NCBI GenBank assembly: GCA_903930165.1
Contig: CAIYXO010000979.1
Span: 1 to 6,524, forward strand
Source: an uncultured Verrucomicrobiota bacterium
GTDB lineage: Bacteria; Verrucomicrobiota; Verrucomicrobiia; Limisphaerales; UBA9464
Direction: 5' to 3'
DNA: 6,524 bases
Part shown: positions 1 through 6,450 of the stretch, piece by piece
Layout: each line of letters starts with the position of its first letter
Numbering within the stretch: position 1 is the first letter of the stretch
Made by a program: the position numbers and the translations under genes
The notes under the pieces: model-generated
The model's input: the letters and a program-made list of their open reading frames with translations, nothing else
What the model was told of the DNA's origin: nothing
Databases searched by the model: none

Positions 1-893
1 CCAAGGGGACCACCCATGAGTTCTGGAAGTCCGTCCACGCTGGCGCCGTGAAGGCCGAGCGCGAACTCACCGCCGCGGGGACGCCGGTGAAGCTGTTCTG
101 GAAGGGCCCGTTGCGGGAGGATGACCGCGACCAGCAGATCCAGGTGGTGGAGAACTTCACGGCCCGCGGCGTGAGCGGGATCCTGCTGGCGCCGCTGGAC
201 TCCCAGGCGCTGGTGAATCCCGTCCGGAGCGCGGTGAAGGCCGGCGTGCCGGTGGTGGTGTTCGACTCGGATCTCAAGTCCGACCAGCAGGTCAGCTTCG
301 TGGCCACCGACAACTTCCAGGGCGGCCGCATCGCCGGGAAGCACGTGGCCTCGCTGCTCCAGGGGAAGGGGAAGGTCATCCTCCTCCGCTACCAGGTCGG
401 CAGCGCGAGCACCGAGGCCCGTGAGGCCGGCTTCCTGGACGCCCTGAAGGAGCAGCCCGGCATCCGCCTCATCTCCTCCGACCAGTATGCGGGTCCGACC
501 CGCGAGACGGCCTACCAGGCTTCCCAGAACCTCCTGAACCGGCACGGACAGGACGTGGACGCCGTGTTCTGCCCGAACGAGACCTCGACCATCGCCATGA
601 CCAAGGCGCTGCGCGAGATCGGCCGCGGCGGCGGGAAGGTGAAGATGGTCGGATTCGACTCGGGATCGCAGTCCGTGGCGGACATGCGCAACGGCGACGT
701 CCAGGCGTTGGTGGTCCAGGATCCGATGAAGATGGGCTACCTCGGGGTGAAGACGCTGGTGGCGCACATCCAGGGAAAGCCCGTGGAGAAGAGGATCGAC
801 ACGAGTGTGGTCCTGGTAACCGGCGAGAACATGAACCGTCCCGAGGTGGCCGCCCTGCTGAACCCGCCGTTCAAGGAGATCCTCGGGGAGTAG
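1..893 (+). CDS. Sugar ABC transporter substrate-binding protein (RbsB-like, 5' truncated)
   Basis: This is a periplasmic binding protein of the ribose/xylose type (Peripla_BP_4 family), which captures a sugar or polyol and delivers it to an ABC permease. The reading frame is open to the window edge: codons from position 3 encode KGTTHEFWKSVHAGAVKAER, the usual first strand and helix, so the GTG at 48 is internal and the true start with its signal peptide lies upstream. 296 residues are visible. Counting from the first, family landmarks are FDSD (87-90), a GRIAG helix (about 108-112), R140 followed by GF, NE (192-193), GFD (217-219) and QDP...MGY (239-246). D88, R140, N192, D219 and Q239 fall where ribose-binding protein has its ligand contacts, but the Arg after the first Asp is replaced, so ribose is not an obvious ligand. 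Being upstream of inositol oxygenase suggests an inositol-like substrate; that is inference. Permease and ATPase genes are not in view. Confidence 0.93.
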   Translation, partial: KGTTHEFWKSVHAGAVKAERELTAAGTPVKLFWKGPLREDDRDQQIQVVENFTARGVSGILLAPLDSQALVNPVRSAVKAGVPVVVFDSDLKSDQQVSFVATDNFQGGRIAGKHVASLLQGKGKVILLRYQVGSASTEAREAGFLDALKEQPGIRLISSDQYAGPTRETAYQASQNLLNRHGQDVDAVFCPNETSTIAMTKALREIGRGGGKVKMVGFDSGSQSVADMRNGDVQALVVQDPMKMGYLGVKTLVAHIQGKPVEKRIDTSVVLVTGENMNRPEVAALLNPPFKEILGE

Positions 894-910
894 CAGACGC
901 GCTGGGGCGA

Positions 911-950
911 CACGGATTTGCACGGATTCCTGTGGATTCGAAGTCGGATC
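911..950. repeat. Degenerate 10-bp tandem repeat (CACGGATT type)
   Basis: Four consecutive 10-mers are visible: cacggatttg, cacggattcc, tgtggattcg and aagtcggatc. The first two agree at 8 of 10 positions, the third keeps GGATT, and the fourth keeps only CGGAT, one position out of register. The run begins 18 bp after the stop codon of the binding-protein gene. It resembles the CACGGATT-rich intergenic sequence found in many environmental bacterial genomes. That resemblance is from memory; the repetition itself is plain in the sequence. Confidence 0.55.
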
Positions 951-1022
951 CCTTCTGAAGGGGCCCGCGTGGAATCCGCCGACACAGCCGTCCACCCGCG
1001 GGAGGTGGCCGATCCGACTTCG
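939..1022. repeat. 12-bp perfect inverted repeat enclosing nested stems
   Basis: The arm cgaagtcggatc at 939-950 is exactly complementary to gatccgacttcg at 1011-1022, with 60 nt between. Inside are a small stem (ccctt 950-954 with aaggg 958-962, sharing base 950 with the outer arm) and a second stem (cccgcgtgga 964-973 with tccac 991-995 and gcggg 998-1002, with a 2-nt bulge). Together they would fold as a branched structure if transcribed, or mark a palindromic mobile element in DNA. No T-run follows, so it is not a classical intrinsic terminator. It lies between the binding-protein and inositol oxygenase genes and may process, attenuate or end the upstream transcript. Confidence 0.6.
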
Positions 1023-1030
1023 GTTTCCCG

Positions 1031-1046
1031 TTCGCGCCTTGGCGAA
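1031..1046. repeat. Small inverted repeat in the MIOX leader
   Basis: ttcgc at 1031-1035 pairs with gcgaa at 1042-1046 around a 6-nt loop. Read on the minus strand, the wider stretch (cacgcaaattcgccaaggcg) resembles the ACGCAAAGGCGCCAAG-type sequence scattered between genes in many environmental bacteria; this comparison is from memory. No role can be assigned. Confidence 0.3.
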
Positions 1047-1081
1047 TTTGCGTGAGGCCCGTATCGGTTTCCATGCAGTGG

Positions 1082-1093
1082 TTCCGGCCGGAA
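1082..1093. promoter_or_regulatory. Perfect 12-bp palindrome ttccggccggaa upstream of MIOX
   Basis: The dyad ttccggccggaa is perfectly symmetrical and ends 68 bp before the inositol oxygenase start. A partial second GGCCGGA copy follows at 1117-1123. Its position would suit an operator for a sugar-responsive repressor, but no convincing -35/-10 pair can be read beside it; the nearest AT-rich stretch is aataaa at about 1100-1105. GC-rich genomes produce such dyads by chance, so the regulatory role is only a possibility. Confidence 0.25.
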
Positions 1094-1161
1094 AACGGCA
1101 ATAAACTGCTTGTCTGGCCGGACCGTTTGTCGGAACAAGCCACTTCCACGATCCAACCTGC

Positions 1162-2073
1162 ATGAATCCGACCCAGTCCGACGCCGTGAACAAGCCGCTG
1201 AAGAGCCTCGACGAGTGGGAGGACTTCGTGGTGCAGCACTATCCCGAGTCCTCGGAGGAAGCTGCGGCCAAGAAGCCGGCGGTCGGCGTCGCGCCGGACA
1301 AGAAGCAGGAGGAGTTCCGCAACTACGAGGCCGACGCACGGCCGACGGTGCGTGAGTTCTACCGGCTCAACCACACCCACCAGACACACGAGTTCGTGAA
1401 GGCGAAGCACCGGGAATTCCTGGGGTTGAACCGCATGACGATGGGCGTCTGGGAGGCGGCCGAATACCTCAACCAGCTGGTCGACGACTCGGATCCGGAC
1501 ACCGACCTGTCGCAGCTGCAGCACCTGCTTCAGACGGCGGAACATCTGCGCCGTGATGGTCAGCCCCGCTGGATGGTGATGACCGGGTTCGTGCATGATC
1601 TCGGGAAGATCCTCTGCCTCTGGGGCGAACCGCAGTGGGCCGTGGTCGGTGACACCTTCGTCACCGGCTGCGCCTATTCGCCGAAGATCGTCTTCCCGAA
1701 GTTCTTCGAGGCCAATCCCGACAGCGCGAATCCGGTCTATCAGACCCGGAACGGCGTCTATGAGGAGGGATGCGGACTCGACAACGTGCTCCTGTCCTGG
1801 GGCCACGACGAGTACATCTACAACGTCTGCAAGGACTACCTGCCCGCGGAGGGCCTCGCGATGCTCCGGTACCACAGCTTCTATCCGTGGCATCGGGAAT
1901 CGGAGTACGGGCACCTGTTGAACGACAAGGACCGGGCCCTGTTGCCCTGGGTGCAGAAGTTCAACCCCTACGACCTCTACACCAAGAGCCACACGAAGCC
2001 CGACGCCGTCGCGTTGCGGCCCTACTACGAGGACCTGATCCGCGAGTTCTTCCCGTCGAAGATCCGCTGGTGA
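1162..2073 (+). CDS. Inositol oxygenase (myo-inositol to D-glucuronate)
   Basis: MIOX (EC 1.13.99.1) is a cytoplasmic di-iron oxygenase that uses O2 to cleave myo-inositol to D-glucuronate. The 303-residue product aligns with the mammalian enzyme (about 285 residues) over its whole catalytic part. All six metal ligands of the HD-type fold are recognisable: H121 (before QTAE), H145 and D146 in VHDLGK, H215 in SWGHDEY, H238 in RYHSFYPWH and D271 in NPYDLYTK. The substrate-side K149 and R53 (EFRNY) are also present, as is LVDDSDPD (106-113). The N-terminus is about 24 residues longer than in mouse MIOX and rich in Ala, Lys and Glu around residues 31-50. The ATG at 1162 is the first sensible start, although no Shine-Dalgarno sequence precedes it. 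The gene lies 268 bp after a sugar-binding protein gene on the same strand, which suggests an uptake and oxidation unit. Glucuronate-processing genes are not visible. Confidence 0.97.
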   Translation: MNPTQSDAVNKPLKSLDEWEDFVVQHYPESSEEAAAKKPAVGVAPDKKQEEFRNYEADARPTVREFYRLNHTHQTHEFVKAKHREFLGLNRMTMGVWEAAEYLNQLVDDSDPDTDLSQLQHLLQTAEHLRRDGQPRWMVMTGFVHDLGKILCLWGEPQWAVVGDTFVTGCAYSPKIVFPKFFEANPDSANPVYQTRNGVYEEGCGLDNVLLSWGHDEYIYNVCKDYLPAEGLAMLRYHSFYPWHRESEYGHLLNDKDRALLPWVQKFNPYDLYTKSHTKPDAVALRPYYEDLIREFFPSKIRW

Positions 2074-2094
2074 CCGGTCCCCGTCGGCCCGGTC
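2072..2094 (+). terminator. Weak GC-rich hairpin at the end of MIOX
   Basis: gaccgg at 2072-2077, overlapping the stop codon, is perfectly complementary to ccggtc at 2089-2094, leaving an 11-nt loop. A competing pairing of ccccg (2079-2083) with cgggg (2094-2098) also exists. There is no following T-run, so this is at best a weak or factor-dependent end for the inositol oxygenase transcript. The rest of the gap up to 2278 contains no convincing gene or terminator. Confidence 0.25.
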
Positions 2095-2278
2095 GGGGGG
2101 CCTATGGGAACGATTCCATCGGAGCTGGAACCGGCCGCGCGCAAGAACACCAAGAGGCCATCGGGTTGCCGGTTCCGCCCCGGGAATCCAAAGGTTTACT
2201 CGTCGTCGCCCCGCGGCTTGGCGGCTTGGATGGCCGCTCCCTTCCGCAACTTCTGCTTGGCCTCGCGACCGGAAGGGT

Positions 2279-5200
2279 TCAGGGAACGATGCGAACCCGG
2301 AAGAATCCCCCGGGAAAGCCTCCGATCGGATGGCGCAGAAGACGCGGGTATTCGCCCATGGCGAAGGTCATGTCGTCCAGCCAGGTGTCGACCCCGGGAG
2401 AAAGTCGTTGGAGGTGGTAGCGTCGCCGAGGGGCTGCGTGGAACTCGATGAACGGTTCGAGGCCTTCGGCGACCACGAGCAGCCGGAAGTCGCTCGTGGC
2501 GTCGCGCGGGTCGGTGCCGACCTGGAACTCCTGCAAGTTGGTCAGGCCGTCCTTGTCCGGATCGCCCCCGGCCAATCCTTCGTCACCGAGCGCCGCCAAT
2601 TCGAAGCGGTTCTCCCACGTGTCGTCGATGCGGTTTCGGTTGGTGTCGGGGATCGGATTGGAAGCCCCGGGCGATCCGGCACCGAGTGACCGGAGCGGGC
2701 CGACACCGTCGGGGACGCGTCCCACGGCGAGGTTGGGCGACTGGGGACCTGACAGCACCTGGTCGATGCGTCGGCCTTGGCCGTCGAAAAGGGCGATCAC
2801 GGAGCCGCTCTCGTCGATCCGGAAGGAAGCGTGGTTTCGGAAGGGCTCCTGGGAGCCGTCGGCGACGACTCGGAGGAAGCCTCCCGCCGCGATGAACGAG
2901 AGCGGCGGGAAGGGGGACTTGGCGGGAAGATCGGGATCGTCGGTCAGGCTGGAGCCGCCGAGGTCCACGATGGCGGTGCCTGGATTGTGCACTTCGATCC
3001 AGTCGTCGGCGCCGGCCGGAGAGCTGGCCAGCCATTCGTTGATCCTGAGGCCCAGCACGCTGCCGGTCGGGATCGTGGAGTTCGCGGTTCCCGGGGATGG
3101 GGTGCCCGGACTCCAGCCGACTTGACCGCGGCCTGCGGAGACATCGGCGACCTGGGGGCCGAAGACGACGAGGTCGGCCAGTTCAAGACCGGAAGGAGTG
3201 GGGCGGAAGAGCGCGAGCGTCTCGCCGTCGTTGTCGAGTCCGAAGCCGCTGTGGATGCCGGGTGACGAGTCCCGTCGGTCGCACCACACCACCACCCGGC
3301 CGGAATGGGAGATTCCGGAGGGGAAGGTGAATTTCGCGGGGACGGAGAGATCGTCGGTGAGCGTCCATCCGGCGAGGTCCGGCGCGCCGGACTCGGCCAG
3401 CAGTTCGACGAAGTCCGGCAGGTCCTGGCCGTTGCGGACCGAGCCGCGATTCTCGGCGAGGAACTCCGAGAGCTTCCACGGGCTGTTGGTCGGCGCGCCG
3501 GCCCTGAAGAAGAGGTTCGTGGACCAGACAGACGGATGACCCTGGGCATCGAGATAGCGAACGCGCCATTGGTAGGCGGTTCCCAGTTTCAACCGGTCGA
3601 ATGGCAGGTTGATCCCGGTTGCGGTTCCGAGGTTGGTGATCGAGACGAGCGGTTCGAGCCAGGTTCCGTTGGTGGCCCGGATCTGCCAGATCGAGGCGGA
3701 CATGGCGCCGGCGGCGGCATTGGTGTTGGCGTAGGGACCGGCGAGCAGGCGCGTTCCGGGGCCTACCCACGCACCGGCGGCGGGGGAAAGCGCCGCGGGC
3801 CGCAGGGGCTTCGGATAGTCCCCGAGGGCGAGTTGGCGATTCACCGCGGTCTGCCTTCCCGCGGCCCAGCGGCTGATGTTGGGAGAGACTCCCAGCTGCG
3901 CCAGGTTCTCGGGATCCAGGAGCGTGTTGTTCAGTTCCCAGGCCTTCCGCTGGTACTCGCCGCGGAGCGAAGTCATCAGGCCTTGGCGGAAGTAGTTCAC
4001 TCCACCGAACGGAGCACCGTCGTAGATGGAATCGCCGGCTCCACGGGCGTCGAACATGTCGTCGAAATCCCAGGGCAGCCACGCCCACTTCCCGTCCCTT
4101 TGCCGCCACAGGAGGTAGTTGTGGACCGTGTCGTCCCACACCCCGCCCCAGTTGATCAACGTCTGGTGGGTGAAGGTCTTCGGGAGGTCCCAGTTCCCGC
4201 GGAAGAAGTCCGCAAGGCGGTTGGTGCTGACGCCGCGTGGGATGGAAGTGAGGTTGCTGCGCGCGATCCACATGGAATCCAGCATCTCCATGAAAGGCGT
4301 CTGGCCAACCCAGCTCCGGTTCTGGAGGGAGTACACGATTTCGTAGCGTCCCCGGGCGGTCCAGTAGTTGGTGCCGCTGCGGGAGAGGTTGGTCAGCCGG
4401 GAGCCGTCCCCTCGGCCGAAGGGGCCCTCGCGATCGAAGACGCCCTGGGTCTTGTAGAGCTCGCCCAACAGTTCCTTGGGCGTCCCCACCGGTGCCTGCG
4501 AGTCGTGTTCCGCATGGTACCGTTCGAGAAGGTCGCCGTCGTATTCCTCCTGGGCGAGCCGCTGGAGGCGGTTGTTGGCGTTCAGATAGAGGTCGACCCA
4601 CCAGGTGCGCGGGGTCGGCAGGTCCGCGGCCCGGAAGATCGTGTGGCCGCCCCAGGTGCGGTAGTCCTTGTCGGTTACGAAGAGGCTCTCCCGTCCGTCG
4701 AGCCGATCGTAGGCCGGGAACTGGACCTTGTAGGAGCGGCGGTTGACGTCCCGTCGGAACTGGCTGCCGTGGTGGCGGAACATCACGTCGTACACGTGGC
4801 CGTCCACGACCATCACCGCCGGTTGGGAGGTGTTCCACGAGGGGCGCAGCCGGGCCGGCGGGTCCGGGTTCATCCAGCGACGGGGTGTCGAGGAGATGTT
4901 GGTGCCGAGGATGGTCAGGCTCCGGGTGGAGACGAGGATGTCGTAGACCGTATTGGTGGTGGCGGCCCTTTGGGGAGTGACGAAGTAGGAATGCCAGCGG
5001 AAGGGATCGTCGTCGCGGGGATGGATGATGTTGGTGGCCGTGTCGCCCTCGAGCCGGACGCGCCAGCGCACCAGCGAACGGTTCGTCTGTCCGGGAAGGG
5101 TCGCTCCGAAACGGTTCCCGGAAGCGTCGTCGATCCGCGTCATGGGGAAACGCAGCACCGTCTCGTTGGTGAGGTTCAGGTCGTCCTTGAACGATTCCAA

Positions 5201-5974
5201 CACCGGGCGCATGCCGGCGGGCAGGCGGGAGAGGAGGACATCCACCTCGACCGGGAGGTTGGCGCGGACCAGGCGTCCGGAGTTCCCGGTGTTCGCGACC
5301 GAGGAGAGGAGGACCACGGGAAGGGGCTCGGAGCCGACCCGGTTGGCGCGGCCGGGAGAAGGCCCTTGGGACAGCGGCGACGCGATCCAGTTGCCCGGGT
5401 CGGAGGCGGGGAGGGTGGGGCGCACCCGTTCCAGGGAGCGGCCGCGGTACTGATGGGGAGCGGGATCGATTCCAGACCAGTCGGAATCCACGCCGAGCGC
5501 GTTGGCGGTGACCGGCCAGGGTGGCTTCGGGCGGTAGGAGACGGACTCTTGGACCAGGCCGGCGGCGTCGCGGAGACGGACGGTGTCGCCGGAGTTGCCG
5601 AGTTTCCCGGACCAGGGACCCAGGATCTCTGCGAGTCGAAGGCCATAGCCGGCGACCTGCGAAAGGCGTTCGGGATTCCCGGCGACCAGCAGGAAGCCCC
5701 CCGGAGGGATCGTGGTTCCGGGAGGGAACTGGAAGTCGACGGCACCCGACAACGTCCATCCGTCGAGGGAGCGCGCCTGGGCGTCGGGATTGTGCAGTTC
5801 GACGAACTCGTGGACGTCCTCCGAGAGGTCGATCACCGGGTTGAACGCCGCGTCGAACGCCGCCAGCTCCACGGGGTGGTAGTGGATCTCGTTCAAGACC
5901 ACGGCTGAGAAGGCCGGTAGGACCCCGGTCAGGAAGGCGAGCAGAAGTCCAAGACAGCGGAATGGGAGCGGCAT
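2279..5974 (-). CDS. Secreted LTD/CotH-kinase multidomain protein
   Basis: The 1231-residue product is probably exported and extracellular or surface-bound. The ATG at 5974 is chosen because it has aagga 8 nt upstream and begins a signal peptide (basic start, hydrophobic LGLLLAFLTGVLPAF, cleavage near residues 23-24). The frame stays open further upstream, but that part is low-complexity and runs through repeats. Domains in order: lamin-tail domain (about 25-210; VVLNEIHYHP, HEFVELHNP); beta-sandwich linker (about 215-335); CotH-like domain (about 340-720); Fn3-like segment (about 728-825; YQWRVRYLD); lamin-tail domains two and three (about 830-968, 972-1105); two EF-hand-like loops (1110-1118, 1138-1149); beta tail ending FFRVRIVP. 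Kinase-family motifs are RRSYKVQFP (412-420), ELYKTQG (505-511), HNY (618-620) and LPWDFDDMFD (633-642), whose acidic residues are likely metal-binding or catalytic. CotH of Bacillus spores is an atypical protein kinase; the substrate of secreted LTD/CotH proteins is unknown to me. The gene is convergent to MIOX. Confidence 0.93.
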   Translation of the reverse strand: MPLPFRCLGLLLAFLTGVLPAFSAVVLNEIHYHPVELAAFDAAFNPVIDLSEDVHEFVELHNPDAQARSLDGWTLSGAVDFQFPPGTTIPPGGFLLVAGNPERLSQVAGYGLRLAEILGPWSGKLGNSGDTVRLRDAAGLVQESVSYRPKPPWPVTANALGVDSDWSGIDPAPHQYRGRSLERVRPTLPASDPGNWIASPLSQGPSPGRANRVGSEPLPVVLLSSVANTGNSGRLVRANLPVEVDVLLSRLPAGMRPVLESFKDDLNLTNETVLRFPMTRIDDASGNRFGATLPGQTNRSLVRWRVRLEGDTATNIIHPRDDDPFRWHSYFVTPQRAATTNTVYDILVSTRSLTILGTNISSTPRRWMNPDPPARLRPSWNTSQPAVMVVDGHVYDVMFRHHGSQFRRDVNRRSYKVQFPAYDRLDGRESLFVTDKDYRTWGGHTIFRAADLPTPRTWWVDLYLNANNRLQRLAQEEYDGDLLERYHAEHDSQAPVGTPKELLGELYKTQGVFDREGPFGRGDGSRLTNLSRSGTNYWTARGRYEIVYSLQNRSWVGQTPFMEMLDSMWIARSNLTSIPRGVSTNRLADFFRGNWDLPKTFTHQTLINWGGVWDDTVHNYLLWRQRDGKWAWLPWDFDDMFDARGAGDSIYDGAPFGGVNYFRQGLMTSLRGEYQRKAWELNNTLLDPENLAQLGVSPNISRWAAGRQTAVNRQLALGDYPKPLRPAALSPAAGAWVGPGTRLLAGPYANTNAAAGAMSASIWQIRATNGTWLEPLVSITNLGTATGINLPFDRLKLGTAYQWRVRYLDAQGHPSVWSTNLFFRAGAPTNSPWKLSEFLAENRGSVRNGQDLPDFVELLAESGAPDLAGWTLTDDLSVPAKFTFPSGISHSGRVVVWCDRRDSSPGIHSGFGLDNDGETLALFRPTPSGLELADLVVFGPQVADVSAGRGQVGWSPGTPSPGTANSTIPTGSVLGLRINEWLASSPAGADDWIEVHNPGTAIVDLGGSSLTDDPDLPAKSPFPPLSFIAAGGFLRVVADGSQEPFRNHASFRIDESGSVIALFDGQGRRIDQVLSGPQSPNLAVGRVPDGVGPLRSLGAGSPGASNPIPDTNRNRIDDTWENRFELAALGDEGLAGGDPDKDGLTNLQEFQVGTDPRDATSDFRLLVVAEGLEPFIEFHAAPRRRYHLQRLSPGVDTWLDDMTFAMGEYPRLLRHPIGGFPGGFFRVRIVP

Positions 5975-5982
5975 CGAATGGG

Positions 5983-5987
5983 TCCTT
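5983..5987 (-). promoter_or_regulatory. Ribosome binding site for the CotH/LTD gene
   Basis: On the minus strand this reads aagga, 8 nt before the ATG at 5974. It supports that start over the longer upstream extension of the same frame, because it directly precedes a good signal peptide. Confidence 0.6.
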
Positions 5988-6061
5988 GCGGGGGGGCTGT
6001 GACGATCCTGTGACGGAAGGCCGCGGTGGGAAACAGAAAAGGCCGTCGGCGGATGCCGGCT

Positions 6062-6089
6062 GCCGCTTGGAATCCGAACTCCAAGCGGC
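6062..6089. repeat. 10-bp perfect hairpin in the CotH/LTD leader
   Basis: gccgcttgga at 6062-6071 is exactly complementary to tccaagcggc at 6080-6089, with an 8-nt loop. The right arm overlaps a perfect tandem pair of ccaagcgg (6081-6088 and 6089-6096). On the minus strand the hairpin lies 88 nt before the CotH/LTD start codon. It is followed about 20 nt later by a T-rich run (ttttctgttt, 6040-6031), so it could shape the 5' leader, attenuate transcription, or be a repeat without function. No promoter is recognisable nearby. Confidence 0.5.
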
Positions 6090-6146
6090 CAAGCGGACGC
6101 CCGTGTTGTGCTAGAGCGCCAGCGGGTCCAGATCCGGATCACAAGA

Positions 6147-6198
6147 CCTCTTCCCCCTCCTCCGTTCTCCCTCCTTCCTTCCTCCCTTCCTTCCTCCC
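6147..6198. repeat. 52-nt pyrimidine tract with 12-bp tandem duplication
   Basis: All but one of these 52 bases on the plus strand are C or T; the exception is G at 6164. The right part contains a perfect 12-bp tandem duplication, ttccttcctccc at 6175-6186 and 6187-6198. The complementary strand is a G/A tract. Such sequence can adopt triplex-like forms and expand by slippage. It ends immediately before the first REP-like repeat. No reading frame across it looks like a protein. Confidence 0.7.
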
Positions 6199-6223
6199 AT
6201 AAGGGACACGTCCCTCTGCGAGG
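6198..6223. repeat. REP-like palindromic repeat, copy 1
   Basis: The core agggacacgtccct (6202-6215) is a perfect 6-bp inverted repeat around AC, followed by ctgcgagg. It matches copy 2 at 6255-6280 at 23 of 26 positions. Short palindromes next to a Y1 transposase gene of the RAYT type fit REP elements, the substrates of such enzymes. Only two copies are visible, so the REP label rests on context. Confidence 0.6.
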
Positions 6224-6254
6224 CATGGTATGCCACGAGCGCGTTCTCCCGCCA

Positions 6255-6280
6255 CACAAGGGACACGTCCGCCTGCGAGG
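6255..6280. repeat. REP-like palindromic repeat, copy 2
   Basis: This is the second copy of the repeat at 6198-6223, in the same orientation with a 57-bp period. It keeps the ggacacgtcc core and the ctgcgagg tail. Two substitutions, at 6271 and 6272, shorten the palindromic stem to 4-5 pairs. It lies about 170 bp upstream of the transposase start. Confidence 0.6.
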
Positions 6281-6294
6281 GAGTAAATGCATTG

Positions 6295-6364
6295 GGTCAG
6301 ACCGGGTGTAGCCAATTGATCCTGAGTTGCTTGCGTCGATTCGATCTTCGGAACACCTCGAATC
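6295..6364. repeat. Two further small palindromes upstream of the transposase
   Basis: ggtcagacc at 6295-6303 is a 4-bp inverted repeat around one base. gattcga at 6338-6344 is perfectly complementary to tcgaatc at 6358-6364 with a 13-nt loop. Both lie in a stretch visibly poorer in G and C than the rest of the window (about 6280-6400). They may belong to the REP/transposase locus, but neither is strong enough alone to be given a function. Confidence 0.35.
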
Positions 6365-6450
6365 TAAACCTTGAAACTCCCTTTCCTGAGAGAACGCGCG
6401 CGAAGTGCCCGTCGCAGAGCGGGACGGTGCCGTGACAGAGTCCTTGGCGA

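Noticed and set aside
48..50. GTG at 48 as the start of the sugar-binding protein
   Set aside because: In-frame codons upstream encode the conserved first strand and helix (THEFWKSVHAG), so the gene is truncated by the window and this GTG is an internal Val codon.
871..1992. A 373-codon open frame on the minus strand opposite MIOX
   Set aside because: It is the mirror of the well-supported inositol oxygenase gene and continues through repeat-rich non-coding DNA. No motif is recognisable.
3305..5908. An 867-codon open frame on the plus strand opposite the CotH/LTD gene
   Set aside because: It is antisense to a gene with a signal peptide and recognisable domains. Its translation is rich in Gly, Val, Arg and Glu with no recognisable motif, as expected of a mirror frame in GC-rich DNA.
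3183..6092. A 969-codon open frame on the minus strand overlapping the CotH/LTD gene
   Set aside because: Its translation is dominated by Arg and Pro and carries no domain. The overlapping frame ending at 2279 holds all the LTD, CotH and EF-hand motifs.
6198..6280. The two REP-like repeats as a CRISPR array
   Set aside because: Only two units occur, they are palindromic at their core rather than at their ends, they have a single spacer, and no cas gene is present.
5975..6292. A 106-residue N-terminal extension of the CotH/LTD frame
   Set aside because: It would translate through both REP-like repeats and the pyrimidine tract into low-complexity sequence and bury the signal peptide. The ATG at 5974 has its own ribosome binding site.
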